From assembly GCF_014696675.1 (NCBI RefSeq), contig NZ_JACJQN010000014.1, forward strand, positions 1 through 64,000: DNA of 64,000 bases, written 5' to 3'. The stretch is from Phormidium tenue FACHB-1052. GTDB taxonomy: Bacteria > Cyanobacteriota > Cyanobacteriia > Phormidesmidales > Phormidesmidaceae. This document shows, one piece after another, positions 9,637 through 19,386 of the stretch. The notes beneath the pieces were generated by a model, which was not told the origin of the DNA, did not search any database, and worked only from the letters and a program-made list of their open reading frames with translations. A program made the position numbers and the translations under genes. Within the stretch, counting starts at the first letter, position 1; each line of letters opens with the position of its first letter.

Positions 9637-10452
9637 TTAGTCTTGCTGAAGGGGTAGGGCTGGGGTAGCATCTTCCTGCTTGGAGGCAGCCTCCACAGAA
9701 ACACTGCCCTGGGCCTCTAGTTCAGCCACAGTGGGCACTTTGCCATTGCTTAAATGAGCTGATTCAATGCTGGCACTCTCTTCAACCCGCTTCGAGAAGC
9801 CCCAGGCAAACACCAGGGCAATCACCAACACCATTGTCCACTCTGGAGGCACTAGAGTGGGGTCAATGACCCGCACCAACAGGCGAATACCCACAAATCC
9901 TACGGTGATAAAGCCCGCGTCTTCTAAGTGCTCAAACTCCTCTAGCCAGCGGATAAACAGCCCCGCCATAAACCGCAGGGTGATAATGCCAATGGTGCCG
10001 CCCAGCAAAATCACCAGCACATCTTTAGACAGCGCCAGAGCGGTGGTGACGCTATCGAGCGAAAAGGCCAGGTCGGTGAAGGCAATTACCGGAATCGCCT
10101 GTAAAACGGTGGCAAACCTGGGGCCGTGGTGCTGGGCTTCGGCATCGGTTTCAGCGGTGAAATGTTTATACACCAACCACAGCAGATAGGCGGCCCCCAT
10201 CACCTCAAATTGCCAAAACTGAAGCACCCAGCCTGCCGTCAAAATTAGCCCGACCCGCAATACAAAGGCGATCAGCAACCCAAAGTTAAGCGCCCGGCGC
10301 TGCATGGTTTCGCTCTCTAGACCTTGGGCGATCGCCGCCAGGGCGATCGCATTGTCAGCCGACAGCACCGCCTCCAGAGCAATCAGCACCGGCAGCAGCA
10401 GCAGGGTATCGACCCCAAAGTTGTTAGAGATATCGAGTAGTCGGTCTAGCAT
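9637..10452 (-). CDS. TerC family integral membrane protein
   Basis: 271 residues with seven or more membrane helices and the TerC signatures ALEAVLSADNAIALA and AFTDLAFSLDSVTTALA, which carry the conserved membrane acidic residues. A charged C-terminal tail of about 50 residues is probably cytoplasmic. TerC/YkoY-type proteins are implicated in metal (often manganese) efflux or metalation; in cyanobacteria and chloroplasts relatives are tied to thylakoid assembly. Its leader can fold (see 10502-10587). Confidence 0.88.
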   Translation of the reverse strand: MLDRLLDISNNFGVDTLLLLPVLIALEAVLSADNAIALAAIAQGLESETMQRRALNFGLLIAFVLRVGLILTAGWVLQFWQFEVMGAAYLLWLVYKHFTAETDAEAQHHGPRFATVLQAIPVIAFTDLAFSLDSVTTALALSKDVLVILLGGTIGIITLRFMAGLFIRWLEEFEHLEDAGFITVGFVGIRLLVRVIDPTLVPPEWTMVLVIALVFAWGFSKRVEESASIESAHLSNGKVPTVAELEAQGSVSVEAASKQEDATPALPLQQD

Positions 10453-10501
10453 TAGCTCAGTTCAGCCGCCTAGAGTAGCGATCAAAATAGTTCAGGGAAA
10501 A

Positions 10502-10587
10502 GTGCCGGGCTGACTCGCCCACCTGGCCCACGGTCGCAGACTATTTAGGGAATCTCCCTCGCCTGCGCTAAACCCGGACAGCGGCAC
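10502..10587 (-). promoter_or_regulatory. Nested inverted repeats in the leader of the TerC gene (candidate structured RNA)
   Basis: Three nested pairings are visible: GTGCCG (10502-10507) with CGGCAC (10582-10587) plus a neighbouring GGG/CCC pair; CGCAG (10534-10538) with CTGCG (10562-10566); and GGGA with TCCC at 10548-10558. It begins about 50 nt upstream of the TerC start. TerC/ykoY genes elsewhere are often under the manganese yybP-ykoY riboswitch, but I cannot find that motif's GGGGAGUA core, so identity is open. It could also serve the divergent gene. Confidence 0.35.
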
Positions 10588-10662
10588 AATGGCTTCAGTC
10601 TAACGTGCCCGACTTCCTTAGAATAGTACGGTTACCATCCACCCGCAGGGGAGACCGCCCGA

Positions 10663-11448
10663 GTGTTAAGTTCGCTGCTGACGCAATTTCGCCATCAGTA
10701 TCCCCAGGGCAGTCTGACGTCAGATTTGCTCACGATCCACGACGGACTGTACGTGGTGCGGGTCTGCGCTGGAGTAGACAACCTAATTTTGGCGAGCGGG
10801 TTAGGGGCAAACACTGCCCTAGAGATGGCCGAAGATATAGCCACCACCCGCGCCCTAGAGCGTCTGAGCTTGACGGCTGAACCGCCCAGCCTGACCCATC
10901 CCATCGGAGTCGAGAGGGTTGAGGCTCCTAGAGCCGCCACACCACAGCCTAGCCACGGATTGGCCAACCCTGAGGCGATTCTTCCGGGAAGAGGCTCCGC
11001 CAACGCCCCTTCACCTTCAGCGCCGCCCAACGACGAACTCACTCCGACAACTCATCTTGAGCTGCCCCCCCCGCGGCTGAGCCTAGTCCCCCCCACCTTA
11101 GACCAGGAAAATTTCCCAGAGCCACCCGCTGCCGAGCTGCCCCTAGCAGCTATGACAACTCCTGTTCTGCCCCCGCAAGTCACTCCATCTGAGGTTGAGT
11201 TGCCCGCTACTTTTGAGGTGTCGGCCAACGAGTTTATCGATCTGACCACAGAACCGGCAGCGGTCGATCTATCAGACATCATTGCCCAGACCGATGTAGA
11301 ACTCCAGCGGTTGGGCTGGGGCGTCGCCCAGGGACGCGAGTTTTTGAAGAAGACCTACGGCAAGCTATCGCGCCACGACCTCACCGACGACGAACTGCTG
11401 GAGTTCTTGCTGTTCTTAGAAACTCAATCCCCACACGACGGCACATAA
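10663..11448 (+). CDS. Conserved cyanobacterial hypothetical with Pro-rich linker
   Basis: 261 residues. An N-terminal globular part (1-80) is followed by a disordered Pro/Glu/Thr-rich linker (about 80-200) and a conserved helical C-terminal module containing LQRLGWGVAQGREFL and DDELLEFLLFLE. This C-terminal motif, LGW..GR.FL..TYGK, recurs in cyanobacterial proteins of unknown function. GTG 10663 is preceded by GCAGGGGAG. The gene converges on clpP with a shared terminator. Confidence 0.75.
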   Translation: MLSSLLTQFRHQYPQGSLTSDLLTIHDGLYVVRVCAGVDNLILASGLGANTALEMAEDIATTRALERLSLTAEPPSLTHPIGVERVEAPRAATPQPSHGLANPEAILPGRGSANAPSPSAPPNDELTPTTHLELPPPRLSLVPPTLDQENFPEPPAAELPLAAMTTPVLPPQVTPSEVELPATFEVSANEFIDLTTEPAAVDLSDIIAQTDVELQRLGWGVAQGREFLKKTYGKLSRHDLTDDELLEFLLFLETQSPHDGT

Positions 11449-11475
11449 CCCCCCAAAGCATTGCGTTTTGGGGGG
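11449..11475. terminator. Bidirectional terminator between convergent genes
   Basis: CCCCCCAAA (11449-11457) pairs with TTTGGGGGG (11467-11475). It sits in the 36-nt gap between the hypothetical gene at 10663 and clpP. The palindromic stem can serve both strands. Confidence 0.7.
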
Positions 11476-11484
11476 GTGAGAGAT

Positions 11485-12090
11485 TTACATCGCTGTCAGT
11501 GGGCGGGAACCGACGGAGGTGCGATCGATCACCTGATCGATGAGACCGTACTCCACCGCTTCTTGCGGGCTCATAAAGAAGTCGCGCTCGGTGTCTTGGG
11601 CAATCTTATCGATCGACTGGCCGGTGTTTTTGGCGATCGCATCGTTGAGCTGCTTCTTCAGGTAAAGAATTTCCTTCGCCTGAATTTCAATATCAGTAGC
11701 CTGACCCTGGGCACCACCTAAAGGCTGGTGAATCATGATGCGGGAGTTAGGCAGACTCATGCGCTTGCCCTTTTCGCCTGCGGTGAGCAAAAACGCCCCC
11801 ATGCTGGCGGCCAGCCCCACGCAGATGGTGCAGATCTGGGGCCGAATGTGGTTCATCGTGTCGTAGATGCCCAGACCCGCCGACACGGAGCCACCGGGGG
11901 AGTTGATGTAGAGATAGATATCTTTGTCGGGGTCTTCGGCTTCGAGAAACAGCATCTGGGCCACAATCAGGTTGGCCGAGTCAGCGGTAACCTCTTGGCC
12001 GAGGAAGATAATGCGCTCCCGCAAAAGTCGGGAATAAATGTCAAACGCGCGCTCGCCACGCCCGGATTGCTCAATAACGGTTGGGATCAT
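11485..12090 (-). CDS. clpP: ATP-dependent Clp protease proteolytic subunit ClpP
   Basis: 201 residues, standard ClpP length. The catalytic triad is visible: S96 (GLAASMGA), H121 (IMIHQPLGG) and D170. The [19 protein letters not shown] block binds substrate and forms the oxyanion loop. It is the serine protease barrel that works with ClpA/C/X ATPases. The triad is complete, so this is an active ClpP and not the catalytically dead ClpR paralogue that cyanobacteria also carry. It is divergent from panB. Confidence 0.97.
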   Translation of the reverse strand: MIPTVIEQSGRGERAFDIYSRLLRERIIFLGQEVTADSANLIVAQMLFLEAEDPDKDIYLYINSPGGSVSAGLGIYDTMNHIRPQICTICVGLAASMGAFLLTAGEKGKRMSLPNSRIMIHQPLGGAQGQATDIEIQAKEILYLKKQLNDAIAKNTGQSIDKIAQDTERDFFMSPQEAVEYGLIDQVIDRTSVGSRPLTAM

Positions 12091-12220
12091 CGTGATAAGC
12101 CACTTTGTACGGGTTTATTTGATTTTAGCGAGTTGTGTTCCCCAGGGGGGCGGAAGATTGGAGGGATAGCCGAATCAGGGTTTGTTATCCTGACATCCAT
12201 ATCCCTTTCCAGGCGCAGCC

Positions 12221-13006
12221 ATGGCCGTTAGCGTTGATCGAATTTTGCGGTGGAAGCAGACGGGCGCACCCGCCCAACCTATTACCGTACTGACCGCCTG
12301 GGATGTGATGTCGGGGCAAATTGTTGACCAGGCCGGGGCCGACATTGTGCTGGTGGGCGATTCGTTGGCGATGGTCGCCCTAGGCTACGACACCACCCTG
12401 CCACTGACCACCGAGGATATGGTGATCTGCGCCAAGGCGGTGCGCCGGGGGGTCAAAAATGCGCTGTTGGTAGTCGATCTCCCCTTCCTCAGCTATCAGA
12501 CCAGCGTTGAGGACGCCATTCGCGCTGCTGGCCAAATGCTTAAGATAGGTGCTCAAGCCGTGAAGCTAGAAGGGGGCCACGATGAAGTGGTCGAAACGGT
12601 GCGTCGCCTGGTGCAGTGGGGCATTCCGGTAATGGGGCATGTGGGGCTAACGCCGCAGTCGGTAAACCAGCTAGGCGGCTTTCGCAAACAGGGCAAAACC
12701 CCAGAGGAGGGCGATCGCATTCTCGCCGAGGCCAAAGCCCTAGAGCAGGCCGGAGCCTTCTGCGTGGTGCTAGAGCACATTCCCGCCGAGCTGGCCCGCA
12801 ACATCACCAAGGCGCTGAGCATCCCAACGATCGGCATTGGGGCAGGGGTACACTGCGATGGCCAGGTGCTGGTTACCGCCGATGTGCTGGGGCTGTCGGC
12901 CTGGCAGCCGCCCTTTGCCAAGGTCTACGCCAACCTCCGGCAGCAGGCCGTTGAAGCTGCCCAGCAGTTTTGTGAAGAGGTGCGATCGGGGCAGTATCCT
13001 GCATGA
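12221..13006 (+). CDS. panB: 3-methyl-2-oxobutanoate hydroxymethyltransferase
   Basis: 261 residues with PanB signatures: [28 protein letters not shown] (Mg-binding Asp), [17 protein letters not shown] and catalytic Glu in VLEHIP. It transfers a hydroxymethyl group from methylene-tetrahydrofolate to alpha-ketoisovalerate, giving ketopantoate, the first committed step of pantothenate and CoA synthesis. No other pan gene is adjacent. Confidence 0.97.
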   Translation: MAVSVDRILRWKQTGAPAQPITVLTAWDVMSGQIVDQAGADIVLVGDSLAMVALGYDTTLPLTTEDMVICAKAVRRGVKNALLVVDLPFLSYQTSVEDAIRAAGQMLKIGAQAVKLEGGHDEVVETVRRLVQWGIPVMGHVGLTPQSVNQLGGFRKQGKTPEEGDRILAEAKALEQAGAFCVVLEHIPAELARNITKALSIPTIGIGAGVHCDGQVLVTADVLGLSAWQPPFAKVYANLRQQAVEAAQQFCEEVRSGQYPA

Positions 13007-13017
13007 GCATAGTGGCA

Positions 13018-13066
13018 GTACCTCGTATAAAGTATCGGGATAGTACCTCGTACAAGTATCGAGACA
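13018..13066. repeat. Tandem imperfect 25/24-bp repeat
   Basis: Two consecutive units start GTACCTCGTA at 13018 and 13043, each continuing with AAGTATCG-G/A-GA. They differ at a few positions and by one base in length. The repeat lies in the 140-nt gap between panB and ahcY, about 80 nt ahead of ahcY, where it could be a tandem operator or neutral slippage. Confidence 0.6.
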
Positions 13067-13143
13067 ATCCCCTGAGTGAAATTCCGTTAAGCTAGAAACG
13101 CTGGCAACTGGCACAGAGACGATTTACTACGGTTGATACCTAA

Positions 13144-14421
<1,278 letters not shown>

Positions 14422-14505
14422 GCGATTTCGGGACGGAGACTCGCTTCGAGTTTCCGTTTCTAGGATGCCCTAGGCTTTACGCTTCGCGAATCGCCTCCTT
14501 AGACT

Positions 14506-14540
14506 AAAGCCCCAGGCTGCTTAAAGCAGCCTGGGGCTTT
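14506..14540 (+). terminator. Strong Rho-independent terminator after ahcY
   Basis: A perfect 15-bp stem (14506-14520 with 14526-14540) has a TTAAA loop and ends in TTT. A second hairpin, CCCCCG (14553-14558) with CGGGGG (14571-14576), follows at once. Together they form a double stop for ahcY transcription. Confidence 0.88.
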
Positions 14541-14576
14541 GCCATTAAATAACCCCCGAGGCCGAGGCACCGGGGG

Positions 14577-14797
14577 CTGGTTAAAAATAGGGAGTTAGTT
14601 ATAGCGCGAAGCCCGTCTTAATCTGTACCTAGAATGCCTCACGGGCACGGCTGAGTCATCCCTTGCAACCGTATCTTGATGGCAGATTGGTCGAGAAGGG
14701 TTTCCTCTCAAGGGTTTTGCGAACTGTGACGCCTGTCACTTACAGGGTTCCACAGGCCGATGCTATAAAGGTTGGCTGCGCTGCAATATTTCCACAG
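14577..14797. other. Non-coding stretch between ahcY terminator and Uma2 gene
   Basis: The gap between ahcY and the convergent Uma2 gene is 376 bp. Beyond the two hairpins I see no open reading frame with coding character, no tRNA and no recognisable RNA family. Short inverted words (for example GTGAC...GTCAC near 14727-14741) are too small to interpret. Confidence 0.4.
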
Positions 14798-15382
14798 CTA
14801 AGCAAAGGGGGCAACCTCTAAGGTGAAGCCCGGCAGCACAGATTCTCCAGAAAGCTGGGTAGGCAGCGATCGCACCTCTGCCCCCTGCCCAGGCCGATAA
14901 ATTTCCACCTGCTGATCCTGAGAATTGACCAGCCAGCCCAGGCGAACACCGCCGGCCATGTATTCCTGCATCTTCTCGCGCAGAGTGGTCAGATTGTCGG
15001 TGCTCGAACGCACCTCCATGACAAAATCAGGCGCAATGGGGGGAAATCTGCGCCGCTGTTCTGGGGTCAGCGCCTCCCAACGGGATAGTTCTACCCAGGC
15101 GGCATCGGGCGATCGCTTGCTGCCGATCGGTAGCTGAAAAACAGTGGACGAGCTAAAGACTTTGCCAAGTTTAGTTTGTCGATTCCACAATGCTAAGTCA
15201 GTCCCCAACTCCATCTCTTGATTGCCGCTCTCACCGCCAACAGGGGGCATAACGATCAACACTCCTTGGGCATTTTGCTCGATCGCCATCTCCGGGTTGT
15301 GAATGCAGAGTTGGTAAAACTGCTCATCGGTAAAGTGAACAGCCTCAAGGTTGAGTTCAAGGGGCAAATCCAGGGTGGTCAT
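14798..15382 (-). CDS. Uma2 family (DUF820) endonuclease-like protein
   Basis: 194 residues with the Uma2 pattern: FTDEQFYQLCIHNPEMAIEQ at the N-terminus, LIVMPPVGGESG, and the PD-(D/E)XK-like core SPDAAWVELSRW ... PDFVMEVRSSTDNL ... KMQEYMAGGVRLGWLV. This family is hugely expanded in cyanobacteria; a restriction-endonuclease-like fold is established but the biological role is not. It stands alone. Confidence 0.9.
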   Translation of the reverse strand: MTTLDLPLELNLEAVHFTDEQFYQLCIHNPEMAIEQNAQGVLIVMPPVGGESGNQEMELGTDLALWNRQTKLGKVFSSSTVFQLPIGSKRSPDAAWVELSRWEALTPEQRRRFPPIAPDFVMEVRSSTDNLTTLREKMQEYMAGGVRLGWLVNSQDQQVEIYRPGQGAEVRSLPTQLSGESVLPGFTLEVAPFA

Positions 15383-15736
15383 AGGATGCTCCGAGAGGGG
15401 TGGGCGATCTCTAACTGACGGCGGTGTCTTCTATGGTAGCGACTCGTCTAATTTGTAGAAATCGTCAAAAACCGTTGCAGACGAACAACTCTACAGAGTG
15501 AACTGTCTAAACTAGTCACTAACTTGCATCACCAGTACTGACTCTGAACGTGATTTATCACCGATTTCAGCCCAGTCTTACCGGCTTTTCTTTAACTTGT
15601 GGCTACCTGATGGGCAGCAGATTTGCTCTGCCCCGCCGTCGCTCTGGTCTATGCCAGGGCGATTTTTGGCTGAGAGGATTGTCGCCAGCGGTGAAGCGAG
15701 TTGCCGATAAACTTCGTTTTTATCACCCGTTTAACC
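15383..15736. other. Divergent intergenic region, no gene seen
   Basis: 354 bp between the divergent Uma2 gene and the small gene at 15737. Reading frames here lack coding character. It presumably carries both promoters, but I cannot place conserved -35 and -10 boxes with confidence. Confidence 0.3.
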
Positions 15737-16081
15737 ATGAGCTATAGCTTTGACATTGTGGGCATTGCCCCGGTACTGCAATTCTTCAACCACCAGCAGC
15801 AGGCAGAGGCGCGGCGCGATCGCAGCCAGGCCTTTCTCGGCAGCTATTGCTGCACCCTCGATGCCTTTATCGACGCCACCGAGGCCGTGCACCGCAAGCC
15901 CGATTGGGATTGGGATGCGATCGTCAGCACCATCGTCGCCTTCTGGCTAAACCAAGAACAGGACGTGCGCCACTGGAAACAGCAGTTTGCCGCCGCCCAG
16001 GGCGACCAAAACCTGATTGTGGCCCGCGTGGTCAACTACGACAGCCTGCGCCACGAGTTTGAGACCCTGTTCGAAGACTAA
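15737..16081 (+). CDS. Small conserved hypothetical protein
   Basis: 114 residues, soluble and rich in aromatic and acidic residues (WDWDAIVSTIVAFWLNQEQDV). No named domain is recognised. ATG 15737 lacks a clear Shine-Dalgarno, but no better start exists. It lies 72 nt upstream of nblS on the same strand and may share its transcript. Confidence 0.6.
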   Translation: MSYSFDIVGIAPVLQFFNHQQQAEARRDRSQAFLGSYCCTLDAFIDATEAVHRKPDWDWDAIVSTIVAFWLNQEQDVRHWKQQFAAAQGDQNLIVARVVNYDSLRHEFETLFED

Positions 16082-16153
16082 GCGCAGGGCTAAGATGCGA
16101 AGAACATGCCAGAATAAAGGCTGAATTCAACATCCAGCATTCGATAGGTTCCG

Positions 16154-18169
16154 TTGATCAGGCTTCTGGCAAAAATTCGCGATATCTTCCTGCACTGGTG
16201 GGGCGACTTCACCCTCCAAACCCGGCTGATGGCCGGGGCAACGCTGGTGGTGTCGATGATCACGAGCGCCCTCACCTTTTGGGCCGTCAACACCATTCAG
16301 ATGGATGCCCGACTCAACGACACCCGTTTTGCCCGCGATCTGGGCCTGCTGCTCGCCGCCAACGTCGCCCCCCTGGTCAACGAAGCCGATCGCACCGAGC
16401 TAGCCCGCTTCTCCTACAGCTTTTACCAAAGCACCTCTAGCGTGCGCTACATGCTTTACGCCGATGAGAATGGCGATATTTTCTTCGGCATCCCCTTTTC
16501 TGAAGCAGCAGTCCAAAACTCCCTCACGCTGCGACGACGCATGCAATTGCCCGAGGGCTACGCCCAAAACACCGATCGCCCCCTGGTGCGCCAGCACCTT
16601 ACCCCTGCCGGTGAAGTTACCGACGTCTTTGTGCCCCTCAACTACAACGGCATTCACCTGGGCGTTTTGGCTATGGGCATTAATCCCAACCCCACGGTGG
16701 TGGCCTCTTCACACCTGACGCGGGATGTCACCATTGCGGTGTTTGTGTCGATCTGGGTGATGGTGATTTTAGGAGCCGTGTTCAACGCGCTCACCATTAC
16801 TCAGCCGATTAAAGAGCTTTCGGTGGGGGTTAAGAACATCGCCGACGGCAATTTTAGGCAGCGCATTGACCTGCCCCTCGGGGGCGAACTCGGCGAGCTG
16901 ATCTACAGCTTCAACGACATGGCCGAGCGCCTAGAAAGCTACGAAGAGCAAAACATCGAAGAGCTTACCGCCGAAAAAGCCAAGCTCGAAACCCTGGTTT
17001 CTACCATCGCTGATGGGGCCATTTTGCTCGACAGCGATATGCACGCTGTGTTGGTCAACCCTACCGCTCGCCGCATTTTTGGGTGGGACGATCAGATTTT
17101 GGACGGGAAAAATATTCTGGAACACTTTCCCAATGCGGTGCGGGTGCAGCTTACCCGGCCCCTGTTTCAGGCCGTCAAGGGCGACTCAGAAGCGATGGAA
17201 TTTCGGGTGCCGATCACCGAGCCTAGCCATCGCACCCTGCGGATCTTGCTCAATACCGTGCTCGATCAGGCTAAGGAGAACGTCAAAGGTCTGGCCATTA
17301 CCGTGCAGGACATTACCCGTGAAGTGGCCCTCAACGAGGCTAAGGCTCAGTTCATCAGCAATGTCTCCCACGAGCTGCGCACGCCGCTGTTTAATATCAA
17401 GTCGTTCATCGAAACCCTGCACGAGTACGGCGAAGACCTCAGCGACGGCGAACGCAAGGAATTCCTCGAAACCGCCAACCATGAAACCGATCGCCTTACC
17501 CGCCTGGTCAACGACGTGCTCGACCTGTCGCGTCTAGAGTCGAGCCGCCAGTATCAGCTCGACGCGGTGGATATTATTCAGCCCATCGAGCAGACCCTGC
17601 GAACCCACCGCCTCAATGCCCGCGATAAGAAGATTGAGCTGCTACAGGACGTGGAGCCCAACCTGCCCCCTGTGATCGGCAACTACGACCTGCTGCTACA
17701 GGTATTCAGCAACCTGGTGGGCAACGCGCTGAAGTTTACCGAATCTGGCGGCCAGGTGATGCTGCGGGCTCACCAGATTGTGCCCCCCGGAGACGACCCC
17801 AACGAGGGCGGCTACATTCGTATCGAGATCTCTGACACCGGCATTGGCATTGCCCCCGAAGACCAGCAGGCCATTTTCGATCGCTTCTTCCGGGTCGAAA
17901 ACCGCGTTCACACCCTAGAGGGCACTGGTCTAGGCCTCTCCATTGTCAAAAACATCATCGAAAAGCACAGCAGCCAGGTGCATTTGGTCAGCGAAGTGGG
18001 CATTGGCACCACTTTCTGGTTTGATGTGGCTGCTTACCAACCTGAGGCGATCGCGGTACTAACTAAAGACAGCACCCACAGTGATGGAGGCAAAGATTTG
18101 GCGATCGCCGCCGTCAGCCCTGGGGCCTCCAGCCCCTCATCGATTGCTTCCCAGGCTGACCAAAGCTAG
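16154..18169 (+). CDS. nblS: NblS/Hik33-type sensor histidine kinase
   Basis: 671 residues: membrane segment about 24-46, extracytoplasmic region, second membrane segment about 193-215, HAMP (about 216-270), PAS (about 280-390), HisKA with phospho-acceptor H406 (FISNVSHELRTPL) and an HATPase domain (LVGNALKFTESG, DTGIGIAPEDQ, GTGLGLSIVKNI). Architecture, length and strong conservation match NblS (DspA/Hik33), the near-universal cyanobacterial kinase for high light, cold, nutrient and osmotic stress that signals to RpaB. The start is a TTG at 16154; no ATG precedes the first membrane helix. A Ser/Ala-rich tail of about 35 residues follows the ATPase domain. Confidence 0.92.
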   Translation: MIRLLAKIRDIFLHWWGDFTLQTRLMAGATLVVSMITSALTFWAVNTIQMDARLNDTRFARDLGLLLAANVAPLVNEADRTELARFSYSFYQSTSSVRYMLYADENGDIFFGIPFSEAAVQNSLTLRRRMQLPEGYAQNTDRPLVRQHLTPAGEVTDVFVPLNYNGIHLGVLAMGINPNPTVVASSHLTRDVTIAVFVSIWVMVILGAVFNALTITQPIKELSVGVKNIADGNFRQRIDLPLGGELGELIYSFNDMAERLESYEEQNIEELTAEKAKLETLVSTIADGAILLDSDMHAVLVNPTARRIFGWDDQILDGKNILEHFPNAVRVQLTRPLFQAVKGDSEAMEFRVPITEPSHRTLRILLNTVLDQAKENVKGLAITVQDITREVALNEAKAQFISNVSHELRTPLFNIKSFIETLHEYGEDLSDGERKEFLETANHETDRLTRLVNDVLDLSRLESSRQYQLDAVDIIQPIEQTLRTHRLNARDKKIELLQDVEPNLPPVIGNYDLLLQVFSNLVGNALKFTESGGQVMLRAHQIVPPGDDPNEGGYIRIEISDTGIGIAPEDQQAIFDRFFRVENRVHTLEGTGLGLSIVKNIIEKHSSQVHLVSEVGIGTTFWFDVAAYQPEAIAVLTKDSTHSDGGKDLAIAAVSPGASSPSSIASQADQS

Positions 18170-18176
18170 CCTTGGT

Positions 18177-18836
18177 CTATAGCTCAGCACTGATTGGTAG
18201 CCAGGGCCGCAATTGCTCAAACAGATGTCGCACTAAAGCCAGATCCTTTACGCCGGGCTGGTGTTCCACGCCGCTAGAGAGGTCAATGCCGTCGGGTCCA
18301 AGCGTCGAGAGTGCCGTAGACACATTCTCGGGGGTGAGCCCACCAGCCAGCATCCACGGGCAGGTCGGTCGAAACGACACCAGGGCATCCCAATCCAGCG
18401 TTAGCCCCGTACCGCCAAGCTGATCGGGATGGTAGGCGTCGAGCAGCAGGGCATCGACGTAGGGGGCATAGGTTTCAGCCAGGACTAAATCTGCGGCGGT
18501 GCGGACACGAATAGCTTTGATGAGGAAAATACTAGGTATCTCAGCTAGGAGCTGCTGACATTGCTCTAGGGATTCCTGACCGTGGAGCTGGATGTGGCTG
18601 AGGTTGGCCTGGCGGGCGATCGCGCCCATCTCTTCTAGAGTTGCATCGGCAAAGACTCCGACGGTTTTAGTCACCACGCCCGCCGCATCTAAAGCATTGG
18701 TGATTTCGGCGATCGCAGCGGGGGTCAGGTAGCGGGGCGACTGGGGCACGCAGATAAAGCCGAGGTGAGTGGCACCGTGGCGGGCGATCGCGATCGCCTG
18801 CTCAGATTGGGTAATGCCACAAATCTTGACCCGCAT
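18177..18836 (-). CDS. trpF: Phosphoribosylanthranilate isomerase
   Basis: 219 residues from ATG 18836 (MRVKICGIT). An in-frame ATG at 18854 would add six residues; the shorter start matches the family. TrpF motifs: KICGIT, GATHLGFICVPQSPR, QLHGQE, ALLLDAY and LAGGLTPENV. It performs the Amadori rearrangement of tryptophan biosynthesis. The gene stands apart from other trp genes, converges on nblS with a 7-nt gap and is divergent from psaK. Confidence 0.96.
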   Translation of the reverse strand: MRVKICGITQSEQAIAIARHGATHLGFICVPQSPRYLTPAAIAEITNALDAAGVVTKTVGVFADATLEEMGAIARQANLSHIQLHGQESLEQCQQLLAEIPSIFLIKAIRVRTAADLVLAETYAPYVDALLLDAYHPDQLGGTGLTLDWDALVSFRPTCPWMLAGGLTPENVSTALSTLGPDGIDLSSGVEHQPGVKDLALVRHLFEQLRPWLPISAEL

Positions 18837-18977
18837 GTTAACTCTGTTGAACATTCCGTTGGGGGTGTGTCGGCGGATTTTTATAATCCAACTAGGCTTA
18901 AATGCCCATACTAAGGCCGCTGCCGTTAAATTTCATTTCTCAAGACCCAATTTTAGACCTCTAGCGGAGAAATAACA

Positions 18978-19250
18978 TTGCTGTTTTCTACCCTACTTGC
19001 CGCCTACACTGTGCCCACCACCCCGGAGTGGTCGCCCAAAGTGGCGCTGATTATGATCACCTGCAACCTATTTGTGCTGGCCATTGGCAAATACGCCATT
19101 CGTAAGCCTGGGGCTGGGCCAGCGCTGCCCGTAGGTCTGCCAATGTTGTTCGAAGGCTTTGGGCTGCCCGAGCTGCTGGCGATCGCCAGCTTTGGCCACA
19201 TTCTCGGCGCTGGCATGATTTTGGGCTTGGGCAACGCCGGGCTGCTCTAG
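18978..19250 (+). CDS. psaK: Photosystem I reaction centre subunit PsaK
   Basis: 90 residues with two membrane helices (about 21-41 and 62-84) joined by a charged loop, the PsaK fold, and the diagnostic LPELLAIASFGHILGAGMILGL. PsaK sits at the periphery of photosystem I, binds chlorophyll and helps couple antenna; cyanobacteria often have two copies. Start is TTG 18978 with GGAG nine bases upstream; no ATG is available. Confidence 0.94.
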   Translation: MLFSTLLAAYTVPTTPEWSPKVALIMITCNLFVLAIGKYAIRKPGAGPALPVGLPMLFEGFGLPELLAIASFGHILGAGMILGLGNAGLL

Positions 19251-19307
19251 CCTCACCAACGCCTAGGCCAACGACTTTGTGGGGCGATTGATAGAATAAA
19301 GCCAGAC

Positions 19308-19353
19308 CCCAGACCCGAGTGCCCTAGTTTTGCTAGCCACTACCGGGTCTGGG
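19308..19353 (+). terminator. Terminator-like hairpin after psaK
   Basis: CCCAGACCCG (19308-19317) pairs perfectly with CGGGTCTGGG (19344-19353); the loop is 26 nt. TTGGTATTTG follows. It lies 58 nt after psaK and before the protease gene, so it probably ends the psaK message. Confidence 0.6.
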
Positions 19354-19386
19354 TTGGTATTTGACAGCATTCATAGGAGCTAGGCA

